Notes: a model not told the origin generated them from the sequence alone. DNA of 51,467 nt from Fredinandcohnia humi (GCF_001439915.1 NZ_LMBW01000009.1:64235-115701); one strand, 5' to 3'; counted from the first letter of the stretch, positions 43,174-51,467 are shown. Translations and numbers: made by a program.

Positions 43174-44754
43174 GTGAAAAGAGAAGATTTGCTTGCACCT
43201 GCAAAGTATAACCTGGTTCAAGAAATTGAAAAATACGCAAATGGCCCTGAGAAGATTGCCCTGAAATGGGAAGATGAGCTGGGGAACAAACAAGAAATTA
43301 CATACGAGGACCTCTTCAAACATGTAAATCAAATTGGAAACACGTTTATAAATAATGGCCTAAACAAAGGTGACAAAGTATTAGTCATCATTCCTCGTTT
43401 AGTAGAAGCATATATGGTTTATTTAGGCGCATTAAAAGCCGGATTAGTTGTCATCCCAAGCTCTGAAATGCTTCGTGCGAAAGATCTTCAATACAGAATC
43501 ATTCATGGAGACGTTAATGCAATTATTAGCTACCACCCATATTGTGAGCAATTTTTATCCATCGAGAATATCGACCATATTCATAAGTTTGTAATTGGCG
43601 GAAAAGTAGATGGTTGGGTTTCCTTAGAAGAGAAAATGAAAGATCAATCTGACAAACTAGATGCAGTCGAAACAAGTAAGGATGACATGGCATTTTTATC
43701 CTACACCTCTGGGACAACTGCAAATCCTAAGGGTGTTGTTCATACACATGGATGGGCATATGCACATTTAAAAACAGCAGCACCATACTGGTTAAGCATC
43801 AGTGAATCCGATACAGTTTGGGCTACAGCTGGTCCTGGCTGGCAAAAATGGATTTGGAGCCCCTTCCTTTCAGTTCTAGGTAGTGGTGCAACTGGATTCG
43901 TCTATTCCGGCAAATTTGATCCAAATAAATATTTGGAATTACTACGTTCATATAAAATCAATGTCTTATGTTGTACACCAACCGAATATCGTATCATGGC
44001 AAAGGTTGAAAATCTATCCGATTACGCACTGCCTGATTTACATAGTGCTGTTTCAGCGGGCGAACCTTTAAATCGCGAAGTAATTGATACATTCAAAAGA
44101 GAATTTAACGTAGAAGTTCGTGATGGATATGGACAAACAGAAAATACGTTATTAGTAGGGGTATTAAAAGGAATGACGATTAAACCTGGCTCAATGGGCA
44201 AGCCAACACCAGGCAATCATGTTGAAATTGTCGATGAGCATGGAAAGCCTTGTGCGGTGGGTGAAGTAGGCGATATCGGTGTTCATGTAGACACACCAGC
44301 CCTGTTTAAAGAATATTACAAGGACCCTGAAAGAACAGCTATGCAATACAGGGGAGATTATTATATTACTGGAGACAAGGCGAAAAAGGACGAGGATGGT
44401 TATTTCTGGTTTGAAGGGCGCTCCGATGATATTATCATAAGTTCAGGCTACACGATTGGGCCATTTGAAGTTGAGGATGCCCTTGTCAAGCACCCATCTG
44501 TGAAGGAGTGTGCGGTTGTAGCAAGCCCTGATGAGGTTCGAGGAAATATTGTTAAAGCATTTGTTGTATTACGTGAAGGCGTAGCTTCTAATGAGGAGTT
44601 AGTCAAGGACCTTCAGGATTTTGTAAAACAAACGACAGCACCTTATAAATATCCAAGAAAAATAGAATTTGTAAGTGATCTGCCGAAGACAACTTCTGGG
44701 AAAATTAGAAGAATTGAGCTTAGACAGGCAGAAACAGCAAGGACAAAGGCATAA
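43174..44754 (+). CDS. ytcI: Acyl-CoA synthetase YtcI (MbcS-like)
   Basis: The 526-residue AMP-forming acyl-CoA ligase has the P-loop SYTSGTTANPKG, the block DGYGQTENTL, the hinge YTIGPFEVEDAL and the C-terminal PKTTSGKIRR. Members of this branch act on short or branched-chain acids (as MbcS of Listeria) and could feed branched fatty-acid synthesis; the substrate is inference. The GTG at 43174 has GGAGGAATT upstream. The SGKIRR lysine is a possible acetylation target by AcuA-type enzymes. It is followed by a terminator, so it is separate from ytcJ. Confidence 0.88.
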   Translation: MKREDLLAPAKYNLVQEIEKYANGPEKIALKWEDELGNKQEITYEDLFKHVNQIGNTFINNGLNKGDKVLVIIPRLVEAYMVYLGALKAGLVVIPSSEMLRAKDLQYRIIHGDVNAIISYHPYCEQFLSIENIDHIHKFVIGGKVDGWVSLEEKMKDQSDKLDAVETSKDDMAFLSYTSGTTANPKGVVHTHGWAYAHLKTAAPYWLSISESDTVWATAGPGWQKWIWSPFLSVLGSGATGFVYSGKFDPNKYLELLRSYKINVLCCTPTEYRIMAKVENLSDYALPDLHSAVSAGEPLNREVIDTFKREFNVEVRDGYGQTENTLLVGVLKGMTIKPGSMGKPTPGNHVEIVDEHGKPCAVGEVGDIGVHVDTPALFKEYYKDPERTAMQYRGDYYITGDKAKKDEDGYFWFEGRSDDIIISSGYTIGPFEVEDALVKHPSVKECAVVASPDEVRGNIVKAFVVLREGVASNEELVKDLQDFVKQTTAPYKYPRKIEFVSDLPKTTSGKIRRIELRQAETARTKA

Positions 44755-44761
44755 TGAACAG

Positions 44762-44796
44762 AAAAAGCAGATAGTAATTTTACTACCTGCTTTTTC
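44762..44796 (+). terminator. Rho-independent terminator of ytcI
   Basis: AAAAAGCAG...CTGCTTTTT encloses TAGTA/TACTA, giving a long stem and a T-run. Confidence 0.92.
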
Positions 44797-44838
44797 GTGT
44801 TAAAGCATTCTTAATTAATCGTAGAAGTAGGTGTGATG

Positions 44839-46428
44839 ATGGGGACTTTATGGACGGGCGGACAAATTTACACGATGGAGCGGGAAAATGATAAGGTTGA
44901 ATCAATCTTTGTGGAAGATGGCACCATTGTTGCCACAGGTTCGAAGGATGATTTAGATAATCGATATAAAAATCGAATTACAAAGGTTATCGATTTAAAA
45001 GGAAATACGATGTTTCCAGGGTTTGTTGATAGCCATATGCATCTCATTGGTCATGGTGAAAAATTGATAAAGCTTGATTTTTCCGAGATGACATCCTCCG
45101 GGGAAATTTTTACGGCCATCCAAGAATATATAAAAGATAAGCCAGCGGGTGAATGGATAATAGGCGAAGGGTGGAATGAAAATCAACTTCCAGACCGAAA
45201 GATTTTTCACCGAAATGAACTAGATCAACTATCACCCAATAATCCGCTTATGTTAAAAAGAATTTGCCGGCACGCTGTTGTTGTGAATACAAAGGCACTG
45301 AAATTAGCGGGTATCACGGATGATATGCCCAACCCTGAAGGCGGGGTTATTGTAAGAGATACAAATGGACATGCTACAGGGTATTTACTGGACCAAGCAC
45401 AGGAGCTTGTAAAAACAGTAATTCCAGGCGTAACGGAAGATTACATTCAAAATGCCCTTCGTTTATCCATCGAAGATTGCCTGCACAAAGGACTTGTTGG
45501 CGGGCATACAGAGGATATGAATTATTATGGAGGATTTATGCGCACATTTCGAGGATTTCAAAAAATAATCAATGAGGATGGTCTAAAATTTAGAACAAAT
45601 TTATTAGTTCACCATGAGGCCGTCGATGACATGCATCGGTTAGGCTATTCTTTTGGACAAGGTGGAGATTTTCTGGAATTTGGTGCTATGAAAATTTTTG
45701 CTGATGGTTCTCTTGGTGGAAGAACCGCATTATTAAGTTATCCGTATCATGATTCACCTACTAACTTCGGTGTAGCAATCCATTCATTAGAAGAGTTGAA
45801 AGAACTTGTTCAAAAAGCTAGACGCTATAAGATGCCAGTTGCCGTTCATGCGATAGGAGACCTCGCATTTGAATATGTGTTGGATGCAATTGAAGAATTT
45901 CCACCATTACGAAATCAGCGAGATCGTCTCATTCATGCTCAAATTTTACGGAAAGAGCTAATCGAAAGAGCTAAACAATTATCGGCCATTCTTGATATCC
46001 AGCCAAGATTTGTCGTTTCAGATTTTCCATGGGTGGTTGAAAAAATTGGTGAAATGAGGATGGAATATTGTTATGCGTGGAGGACGTTACTGCACGCTGG
46101 TCTTCATTGTGCAGGAGGGTCAGATGCACCGATTGAACCCATTGATCCCCTTCTTGGGATTCATGCAGCAGTTACCAGAAAGAAACCAGGGGAAGAAGAG
46201 ATATTCATGCCCGAACAAAGAATCTCTGTTTATGAGGCTGTACAGTTATTTACAACGGGAAGTGCCTATGCAATTGGAAAAGAAGATTGTATGGGGAAAA
46301 TTGCACCAGGGTTTAAAGCTGATTTTACCATTCTTGAAAAAGATCTTTTTCATATCCATGAAGATGAAATTCCGCATACAAATGTGATGATGACTGTTGT
46401 TGATGATACGGTGATGTATGAACGATAA
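44839..46428 (+). CDS. ytcJ: Amidohydrolase YtcJ
   Basis: The 529-residue metal amidohydrolase is of the YtcJ/NfdA-like family. The HxH metal pair is in FVDSHMHLIGHG near residue 62. Further histidines stand in AVHAIGD and LIHAQIL, and the catalytic aspartate in GGSDAPIEP. The substrate is unknown; relatives cut N-formyl or N-acyl groups. Three start codons follow each other (GTG 44833, ATG 44836, ATG 44839); AAGTAGGTG spacing favours 44839. There is no signal peptide. It is followed by family A copy A9. Confidence 0.85.
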   Translation: MGTLWTGGQIYTMERENDKVESIFVEDGTIVATGSKDDLDNRYKNRITKVIDLKGNTMFPGFVDSHMHLIGHGEKLIKLDFSEMTSSGEIFTAIQEYIKDKPAGEWIIGEGWNENQLPDRKIFHRNELDQLSPNNPLMLKRICRHAVVVNTKALKLAGITDDMPNPEGGVIVRDTNGHATGYLLDQAQELVKTVIPGVTEDYIQNALRLSIEDCLHKGLVGGHTEDMNYYGGFMRTFRGFQKIINEDGLKFRTNLLVHHEAVDDMHRLGYSFGQGGDFLEFGAMKIFADGSLGGRTALLSYPYHDSPTNFGVAIHSLEELKELVQKARRYKMPVAVHAIGDLAFEYVLDAIEEFPPLRNQRDRLIHAQILRKELIERAKQLSAILDIQPRFVVSDFPWVVEKIGEMRMEYCYAWRTLLHAGLHCAGGSDAPIEPIDPLLGIHAAVTRKKPGEEEIFMPEQRISVYEAVQLFTTGSAYAIGKEDCMGKIAPGFKADFTILEKDLFHIHEDEIPHTNVMMTVVDDTVMYER

Positions 46429-46433
46429 ACAAA

Positions 46434-46460
46434 AGAGCAAGGCTTGCAGCAGCTTGGTCT
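46434..46460 (+). terminator. Weak terminator-like hairpin after ytcJ
   Basis: AAGAGCAAG and CTTGGTCTT pair with one mismatch; no T-run follows directly, though GTTTTTTCG comes 8 bases later. Confidence 0.35.
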
Positions 46461-46475
46461 TAAAACGTTTTTTCG

Positions 46476-46598
46476 ATGTCTAGCTTCAAGCGCCATCGGC
46501 TCGAGGTCACAAGCCGATCGCTTCTGAAGGCAAAAAGCGCTTTCTGTCAGCGCTTTTCTTGTGCTGGTCGCCTAAGGCTGAGCGCCCTAAGCTTTTCC
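46476..46598 (+). repeat. Family A intergenic repeat, copy A9
   Basis: ATGTCTAGCTTCAAGCGCC ... GCGCCCTAAGCTTTTC. The next bases CTA (46598-46600) are the stop codon of nadK2 on the other strand. Confidence 0.9.
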
Positions 46599-47395
46599 TA
46601 TAAAAATGTTCTTTTTACCTTTTCCCAGAAAGAATTATCTTTTAATTTCACCGTTTTAATTCTTTTATCACTTAACTGTATATCCATTTGCTTTACATTG
46701 CGGATGCTGAGGGCTTCATTGTCCATTCCAAGGATTGGGAAATCATTTCCATCCTGTATATCTCGCAATGTTAATTTTCTTGTTCCACTTAAAATAAACG
46801 GTGAATCTAGCGTCCGAAAATGGTTCGTATTTAATGATGCCATCTCCGTAACCTGCATACAAGGAAGCAATGGATCTACGACAGCGCCTCTAAGCGATTT
46901 ATTATATGCCGTACTACCTGTTGGGGTTGAAATAATCATCCCATCTCCGCGGAATGTTTCAAAATGTAAATCATCAATATAGACTTCTAGATCTAAGGTT
47001 TTTATGATGGCAGAACGAATCGAGAATTCATTCAAACAATAAAAGGATGGGTTATTATCCACCTTCACCTCAATGATTGGGTATCGGCGAACCTCCATTT
47101 TTTCATTCAGCATGGCTTCAACCATTTTGTCAATTTCATCAGCATGGAAATCACAATAGAGGTTTAAAGCACCAGTTGTTGAAATCCCGACATATAGACA
47201 GTCCTGGCGAAATTTTGTTTGCCGAACTGCCTGTAGGAAAGCACCGTCTCCTCCGATGCTAACAATGATGTTTGCGTTTTTAGAATCATCCACAACTGTA
47301 AATTGATGTTCTTCTGCTAATCGATTTAATTTTTCAACATATTCAATGAGTTTATCTTCTTTTCGATAAAAGAAATAGAGATTACGGCGTTCCAT
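46598..47395 (-). CDS. nadK2: NAD kinase 2 (PpnKB / YtdI)
   Basis: The 265-residue ATP-NAD kinase makes NADP. The GGDG motif is at residues 48-51 (VSIGGDGAFLQA), and the NAD-binding segments are NEFSIRSA, GDGMIISTPTGSTAYNKSLRG and the C-terminal beta domain. GGAGGG precedes ATG 47395. B. subtilis has two such kinases; by place this is YtdI. It is divergent from sppA and convergent to ytcJ, and its stop codon lies at the edge of repeat A9. Confidence 0.92.
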   Translation of the reverse strand: MERRNLYFFYRKEDKLIEYVEKLNRLAEEHQFTVVDDSKNANIIVSIGGDGAFLQAVRQTKFRQDCLYVGISTTGALNLYCDFHADEIDKMVEAMLNEKMEVRRYPIIEVKVDNNPSFYCLNEFSIRSAIIKTLDLEVYIDDLHFETFRGDGMIISTPTGSTAYNKSLRGAVVDPLLPCMQVTEMASLNTNHFRTLDSPFILSGTRKLTLRDIQDGNDFPILGMDNEALSIRNVKQMDIQLSDKRIKTVKLKDNSFWEKVKRTFL

Positions 47396-47558
47396 ATAAA
47401 TACCCTCCTACTGATTTTAAAATGAATATAAATAGGTTATACAATTAAAGATATTATGAACCCTATAATTTAGTTTATCAATAAAATGAAACTATTTTAG
47501 ATTTGATTCGTATTAATTTTTGAACGTTTTTTTAAATAGTAATCCAGGAGGAAAAGAA

Positions 47559-48572
47559 ATGAATGGGAAACGGTGGGCAGCACTAGGAATTGCTGCAGTC
47601 ATATTTGTATTTTCGATCTTTTTTAATTTCGCAACAAATCTAGCCTCGAAAAACTTCAGTAGTATTTCAGAAGACTTTCTAGCGGCTTCAAATGAAGATT
47701 TCGTAGAAAATGTGGTAATCGAAGGGAAAGGAATGGATAAGATTCTCGTTTTAGCTGTTAATGGTGTGATTCAGGATACAGGTGAGGACGTGACTTCCTT
47801 CTTCCAAACAGCCGGTTATCAACATAAAACCTTCTTAAAAATGATTGAAAAAGCGGAAAAGGATAAAACCGTGAAGGGAATTATTCTTAAAGTTAATTCA
47901 CCAGGCGGCGGGGTTGTAGAAAGTGCGGAAATACATAAAAAAATAACAGACCTTAAAGAAAAAACGGAAAAACCAATTTATGTTTCAATGGGGGCTATGG
48001 CAGCTTCTGGCGGGTACTATATTTCAGCACCGGCAGACAAAATATTTGCTACACCTGACACCATGACAGGTTCACTTGGGGTTATCATGCAAGGGATTAA
48101 TTATAGTGGTCTAGCCGAAAAATATGGTGTGAAATTTGAAACAATCAAAAGCGGTCCATACAAAGATATCATGTCCCCAAGCAGGGAGATGACAGAAGAA
48201 GAAAGAAACATTATGCAAACGATGGTCAATAATGCTTATCAGGGATTTGTCGATGTAATTGCAGAGGGGCGGAATATGTCTGAGTCAGAGGTACGCAGTA
48301 TTGCAGACGGACGAATCTATGATGGCAGACAAGCAAAGGAAAATCATCTAATCGATGAATTAGGGTACTTTGAGGATACGGTTGAAGCCATGAAACAGGA
48401 TTACGAACTTGGAAATATTAAAGTTGTGGAATATGAAACTAATTTTGGTTTTGGATCCCTCTTTTCAATGAGTGCGAAAAAAATGTTTAGTGATGACATC
48501 GAAATGGCAACTTTGGTTCATCTATTATCACAGCCAAATTCACCTAGAATGATGTATTTATACGCAGAATAG
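47559..48572 (+). CDS. sppA: Signal peptide peptidase SppA
   Basis: The 337-residue membrane-anchored serine protease of the S49 family has an N-terminal membrane segment at residues 6-27. The Ser/Lys dyad is visible: S150 in AMAASGGYY and K202 in SGPYKDIMS. It degrades cleaved signal peptides and, in B. subtilis, helps with resistance to LCI-type peptides. ATG 47559 has AGGAGGAAAAG upstream. yteJ begins ten bases after its stop, as in the B. subtilis sppA-yteJ operon, whose YteJ product is reported to modulate SppA. Confidence 0.94.
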   Translation: MNGKRWAALGIAAVIFVFSIFFNFATNLASKNFSSISEDFLAASNEDFVENVVIEGKGMDKILVLAVNGVIQDTGEDVTSFFQTAGYQHKTFLKMIEKAEKDKTVKGIILKVNSPGGGVVESAEIHKKITDLKEKTEKPIYVSMGAMAASGGYYISAPADKIFATPDTMTGSLGVIMQGINYSGLAEKYGVKFETIKSGPYKDIMSPSREMTEEERNIMQTMVNNAYQGFVDVIAEGRNMSESEVRSIADGRIYDGRQAKENHLIDELGYFEDTVEAMKQDYELGNIKVVEYETNFGFGSLFSMSAKKMFSDDIEMATLVHLLSQPNSPRMMYLYAE

Positions 48573-48582
48573 GAGGGACTAA

Positions 48583-49083
48583 TTGAATATGGATCTTATA
48601 CATGAGGGAATCCAGGGAAGTAATCATGTTCCGGACGATCAAACTGCTCCACCCGTTGTTCAAGGCATGCCGCGCTATGCAGGCTTTTGGATGCGGTTTT
48701 GGGCATATTTATTAGACTTAGTAGTAATTGGGAGCATGAATCGTATCTTGATCTATCCAGCCTTTAGGGCGCTAGACATACCATTAACTGAAAGTCATTT
48801 ATTTAGTGGGGCATCCATTGCAACCGCTCTTGTCTTTTATTTATATTTTGTGTTGATGACAAAGTTTTTTAACCAAACATTAGGGAAAATGGTGTTTGGG
48901 ATTAAGGTTGTTTCACTTGAAGGACAACCACTAACTTGGATGACGGTTCTCTTTAGGGAGTTTATTGGCCGGTATATCTCAAAACTTTTTTTCATCGGCT
49001 ATATAATCGTTGCATTTCTTCCAAAAAAACAAGGAATTCATGATCTTTTGTCTGATACAACTGTTATCCATGCGTCAAAATAA
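48583..49083 (+). CDS. yteJ: RDD-domain membrane protein YteJ
   Basis: The 166-residue protein has an RDD domain: RFWAYLLDLVVIG near residue 40 carries the Arg-Asp-Asp set, followed by three to four membrane segments and the conserved NQTLGKMVFGIKVV. TTG 48583 stands five bases after AGGAGGG; an in-frame ATG at 48589 is eleven bases away, so TTG is preferred. It is co-transcribed with sppA and likely acts on it in the membrane. A terminator follows. Confidence 0.88.
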   Translation: MNMDLIHEGIQGSNHVPDDQTAPPVVQGMPRYAGFWMRFWAYLLDLVVIGSMNRILIYPAFRALDIPLTESHLFSGASIATALVFYLYFVLMTKFFNQTLGKMVFGIKVVSLEGQPLTWMTVLFREFIGRYISKLFFIGYIIVAFLPKKQGIHDLLSDTTVIHASK

Positions 49084-49110
49084 GGGTGCCCACTTGGGCA
49101 TTCTTTTTTT
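49084..49110 (+). terminator. Rho-independent terminator of sppA-yteJ
   Basis: GGGTGCCC-ACTT-GGGCATTC pairs with two G-T wobbles, followed by seven T residues. Confidence 0.85.
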
Positions 49111-49186
49111 ATACCACACAATTCCTTTTAATGTATTTTTTGTTATCTGGTAGGTGATAATGAAACATTGAAAGGGTGTGAGTGTT

Positions 49187-49885
49187 ATGAAATGGCTATT
49201 ATTCATATTATTATTCCTGGTCCTTCTTATCCTTCTCATTGTGGTAACTAGGCTAACGATTTTTATAGATGTAAATCACTCACAGGACGATGACCATATT
49301 AAAATAAAGTTCAGCATTTGGTTTGGACTGATAAGATATACCATTAATGTCCCGATGGTTGCAATTGACGAAGAAACACCAAGCATTGTGTTCAAAAAGG
49401 AAAAAAAAGCAAATATAGCCTCAGATGAGAAAAAGAAAACAGTGAAATTCTCTTTTCATAATTTAATGGATAGTATCCACGATTCAAAAGAAATCCTTTA
49501 TCGGGTGATCGATCTGGTACCGATACTCAAACATTTTTTAAAGAAAATTTCAGTATCAAAATTCGAGTGGCATTCTCATATTGGGATTGGAGATGCTGCC
49601 CATACGGGGATTATAACTGGACTTGGTTGGTCCATCAAAGGGACAATTGTTGGGGTGATTAGTCAGTATTTCAACCTGAAAACGTATCCTGATTATTCAA
49701 TAACACCGTCATTTCAGGTAGCTGTATCCGAAACAAAGCTAAGATGCATGATTCAATTTCGAATCGGGTATGCTATTGTGGCAGGAATCAAGGTGATGAA
49801 AAGGTGGCGAGGGAGCTTACCAAAATTTAAGTCTAAGTCCCTTTCAAAGCTTAACAATGCCGATTCAGATAAAAAATCAGTGTGA
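49187..49885 (+). CDS. ytfI: YtfI, DUF2953 protein
   Basis: The 232-residue protein of the DUF2953 family has one strong N-terminal membrane segment (about residues 3-21), a basic middle part and conserved stretches WHSHIGIGDAAHTGIITG and YPDYSITPSF. The function is unknown. ATG 49187 has AAAGGGTG upstream; the GTG at 49178 overlaps that site. It forms an operon with ytfJ: the ytfJ ribosome site follows seven bases after the ytfI stop. In B. subtilis the pair belongs to sporulation, and YtfJ has been linked to spore germination. Confidence 0.85.
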   Translation: MKWLLFILLFLVLLILLIVVTRLTIFIDVNHSQDDDHIKIKFSIWFGLIRYTINVPMVAIDEETPSIVFKKEKKANIASDEKKKTVKFSFHNLMDSIHDSKEILYRVIDLVPILKHFLKKISVSKFEWHSHIGIGDAAHTGIITGLGWSIKGTIVGVISQYFNLKTYPDYSITPSFQVAVSETKLRCMIQFRIGYAIVAGIKVMKRWRGSLPKFKSKSLSKLNNADSDKKSV

Positions 49886-49905
49886 AATGTCAGGAGGAAT
49901 GTATG

Positions 49906-50382
49906 ATGTCTGATCATCCAATACAAGGCTTAATGAAAACCGCAATGGAAAATTTAAAACAAATGATTGATGTGAATACAATTATCGGGGACCCTGTTGA
50001 AACACCTGATGGGAGCGTGATTTTAACGGTCTCAAAAGTTGGCTTTGGATTTGCTGCAGGGGGTAGTGAATTCAAGGGACAAAGTGAAGGTGGAAAAGAT
50101 AGCGGCGGTGGCGGAGACCAACAGCAACAACAAGGATCCAAGCTACCGTTCGGTGGAGGAAGTGGTGGTGGAGTTTCGATTACACCAATCGCTTTTTTAA
50201 TTGTTAGTGCAAATGGTGTTAAAATGCTTCATCTTGATGAAAGCACTCATTTATTTGAAAAAATGATTGAGCTTGCTCCACAAGCAGTGGAAAAAATTCA
50301 ACAAATGTTAAAAAAGAGTAGTCAAGATAAGCAAAATCAAAACCAACAAAACCAACAGAAACAACAGGATTTCGATATATAA
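49906..50382 (+). CDS. ytfJ: YtfJ, GerW-family sporulation protein
   Basis: The 158-residue protein of the GerW/YtfJ family starts MSDHPIQGLMKTAMENLKQM and has the conserved IDVNTIIGDPVETPDG and GFGFAAGGSEF. A glycine/glutamine-rich linker lies near residues 60-95, then SITPIAFLIVSANG, and a Q/N-rich tail ends the protein. In B. subtilis it is needed for normal Ger-receptor-dependent germination. Two ATGs (49903, 49906) are possible; AGGAGG spacing of eight bases and homologue length favour 49906. It follows ytfI in one operon and has a terminator. Confidence 0.88.
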   Translation: MSDHPIQGLMKTAMENLKQMIDVNTIIGDPVETPDGSVILTVSKVGFGFAAGGSEFKGQSEGGKDSGGGGDQQQQQGSKLPFGGGSGGGVSITPIAFLIVSANGVKMLHLDESTHLFEKMIELAPQAVEKIQQMLKKSSQDKQNQNQQNQQKQQDFDI

Positions 50383-50391
50383 GAATTGATG

Positions 50392-50422
50392 GAGTTAGCT
50401 GTCTTACAGTTGACTCTTTTTT
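50392..50422 (+). terminator. Rho-independent terminator of ytfIJ
   Basis: GAGTTAGCTG-TCTTA-CAGTTGACTC (one G-T wobble) with TTTTTT following. Confidence 0.85.
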
Positions 50423-50446
50423 GATTGCTTATTCCATTCTAATTCA

Positions 50447-50475
50447 TTGCAATCCTATGGAATTAAAGATATCAT
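50447..50475 (+). promoter_or_regulatory. SigA promoter of tpx
   Basis: TTGCAA (50447-50452), a 17-bp spacer and TATCAT (50470-50475). Start would be near 50482, giving a short leader with AAGGAGG. Confidence 0.55.
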
Positions 50476-50514
50476 TTACACTGTAGATATAAATTTAAGG
50501 AGGATTTTGGAAAA

Positions 50515-51015
50515 ATGGCAACTATCACATTTAAAAACAATCCAGTCACTTTATTGGGGAATGAAGTAAAGGTTGGGGACAAAGCTCCTGATTTTACTGT
50601 ATTAGCTAATGATTTATCACCGGTAACACTTGCAGATTCAAAGGGTTCTGTTCGTTTAATAAGTGTTGTTCCATCACTTGATACAGGTGTATGTGATGCA
50701 CAAACTCGTCGTTTTAACGAAGCAGCTGCTGGTTTAGGTAATGTTAAAATCTTAACAGTAAGTGTTGATTTGCCATTTGCACAAGCGCGTTGGTGTGGTG
50801 CAAACGGTATTGAAAATGTTCAAACTCTTTCAGACCATCGTGATCTTTCTTTCGGAGAAGCATTTGGTGTAGCTATTCAAGAACTACGCTTATTAGCTCG
50901 TGCCGTATTCGTTGTAGACAGCAATGACACTGTTACATATGTTGAATATGTAAGCGAAGCAACAAACCATCCAAACTATGAAGCAGCACTAGAGGCATCA
51001 AAAGCAGCTAAATAA
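50515..51015 (+). CDS. tpx: Thiol peroxidase Tpx
   Basis: The 166-residue atypical 2-Cys peroxiredoxin reduces H2O2 and lipid peroxides using thioredoxin. The peroxidatic C60 is in PSLDTGVCD and the resolving C94 in ARWCGANG, both at the family's exact positions. AAGGAGG precedes ATG 50515. Codon use suggests high expression. It is followed by repeat A10, a terminator and then repeat B6. The ytxK and ackA genes I would expect next are beyond the window. Confidence 0.96.
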   Translation: MATITFKNNPVTLLGNEVKVGDKAPDFTVLANDLSPVTLADSKGSVRLISVVPSLDTGVCDAQTRRFNEAAAGLGNVKILTVSVDLPFAQARWCGANGIENVQTLSDHRDLSFGEAFGVAIQELRLLARAVFVVDSNDTVTYVEYVSEATNHPNYEAALEASKAAK

Positions 51016-51019
51016 AATC

Positions 51020-51204
51020 GAAAAGCGCAAGCGCCTTGCAAGAGGAACATCGACTAACTACTGCCACGTCCTGTGGCAAACGTCGATGTCAGCACCTCCT
51101 GTGCAAGTCCGACAAGCATAAGAAAAGCCGGCGGGAAGGATGTAGTTTATCCTTCTTGACGGATTGGCTTATGACCTCGAGGGGCTAGGCGCTGGAGCTA
51201 GACA
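51020..51204 (-). repeat. Family A intergenic repeat, copy A10 (reverse, with hairpin module)
   Basis: GAAAAGCGCAAGCGCCTTG ... GGCGCTGGAGCTAGACAA. The module is at 51047-51104: ACATCGAC/GTCGATGT around GCCAC-GTCCT-GTGGC, then GCAC-CTCCT-GTGC. It begins 4 bases after the tpx stop. Confidence 0.92.
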
Positions 51205-51221
51205 ATAATAGTAGAATACAG

Positions 51222-51252
51222 GGATCCCAATCAAGATTGGGGTTCTTTTTTT
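51222..51252 (+). terminator. Rho-independent terminator of tpx
   Basis: GGATCCCAATC-AA-GATTGGGGTTC is followed by seven T residues. It lies after repeat A10. Confidence 0.85.
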
Positions 51253-51297
51253 ACCGTATTGAACAAGAAAGAAATTTCTTTTACAATATAGGGATAT

Positions 51298-51467
51298 TAA
51301 CTTTTTTCAGCAAACTGAATAAAGTTAAAGCCTCCGGCGGATGCCACGATTTTTCAGAGGAAGCTTTTCGAGTTTAAGATCAAAGACTAGGAACGCCACT
51401 TCCTGTGGCAACGTCTTTGTGACCCACCTCGTGTGGGCCTAAAAAAATCGGGCGCAAATACGCCAAG
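51298..51467 (+). repeat. Family B intergenic repeat, copy B6 (cut by window end, with inserted module)
   Basis: TAACTTTTTTCAG-CAAA-CTGAATAAAGTTA (one mismatch), the invariant AGCCTCCGGCGGATGCCAC, and then, in place of the usual GCAAGC loop, about 70 bases (51372-51441) with GCCAC-TTCCT-GTGGC and CCCAC...GTGGG. The body resumes AAAAAATCGGGCGCAAATAC and is cut at the edge. Confidence 0.9.

Noticed and set aside
46476-46982. 168-codon open frame over repeat A9 and nadK2
   Set aside because: Shadow of nadK2 on the other strand, started within the repeat.
5132-51204. CRISPR array formed by the repeats
   Set aside because: Copies are kilobases apart, imperfect, in both orientations and without regular spacers.
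776-51467. Insertion sequences
   Set aside because: Neither repeat family encodes a protein, and I see no transposase fragment or target-site duplication that I can be sure of. They could be non-autonomous, but this cannot be shown from one window.
1-51467. tRNA, rRNA, tmRNA or riboswitch genes
   Set aside because: By reading I found no cloverleaf with conserved TTCGANTC arm, no rRNA-like stretch, and no recognisable SAM, TPP, lysine or T-box motif. A covariance search could still find a weak one.

Overview
The window is chromosomal DNA from a low-GC, endospore-forming Bacillaceae bacterium. I see 46 protein genes and no rRNA, tRNA, CRISPR array, prophage or transposase. The gene order follows, from memory, the Bacillus subtilis ytlQ-to-tpx stretch (ytl/ytm/yto/ytp genes, murC, ytxGHJ, aroA, ccpA, acuCBA/acsA, tyrS, rpsD, hisJ, ezrA, nifZ-thiI, sspA, ytcIJ, sppA, ytfIJ, tpx). 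Sporulation markers are an alpha/beta SASP gene with a SigG-type promoter, ytfJ (GerW family) and refZ. A bacillithiol-linked gene (ytxJ/brxC) fits a Firmicute.

Layout. 1-9.5 kb: lipid-kinase-like ytlR, APH-like ytmP, tRNA methyltransferase trmB, lactonase ytnP, aminopeptidase ytoP, a DUF84 phosphatase, a lipoprotein, thioredoxin-like ytpP and ytpQ. 9.7-16.7 kb: DNA translocase sftA, murC, aminopeptidase ampS (opposite strand) and the stress operon ytxG-ytxH-ytxJ. 16.8-21.6 kb: a large FtsA/PilM-like ATPase divergent from aroA, then ccpA. 21.7-29.2 kb: acuC-acuB-acuA divergent from acsA, then a class A penicillin-binding protein. 29.3-34.8 kb: tyrS, a DHA2 efflux pump, rpsD and a diguanylate cyclase. 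34.9-42.7 kb: methionine gamma-lyase, free-Met-R-SO reductase, refZ, hisJ, ezrA, nifZ-thiI. 42.8-51.0 kb: sspA, ytcI, ytcJ, NAD kinase 2, sppA, yteJ, ytfI, ytfJ and tpx.

The unusual part lies between the genes. Two families of hairpin-rich intergenic repeats are scattered through the window. Family A (about 80-190 bp, 11 copies counting one cut by the left edge, plus one mini-copy) runs from ATGTCTAGCTCCAG to GCGCTTTTCTT, lies in either orientation, and sits next to gene 3' ends. Family B (about 135-190 bp, 6 copies, the last cut by the right edge) runs from TAACTTTATTCAG to GGCGCATTTGATTA. All B copies read in the same direction as the gene upstream. In three cases the first TAA of the element is the stop codon of the upstream gene, and in a fourth (sftA) the element encodes the last residues and the stop. 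The B stems change in a coordinated way between copies, which suggests that the folded form is conserved. Some A copies and one B copy share a module of small hairpins with loop AGGAC or close variants.

How the genes work together: CcpA, AcsA and the AcuA/AcuC acetylation switch form a carbon-overflow/acetate module. SftA, EzrA, RefZ, MurC, the penicillin-binding protein and perhaps the FtsA-like protein bear on division and wall synthesis. NifZ-ThiI supplies sulfur for tRNA thiolation. YtxJ, YtpP, MsrC and Tpx are redox-repair proteins.
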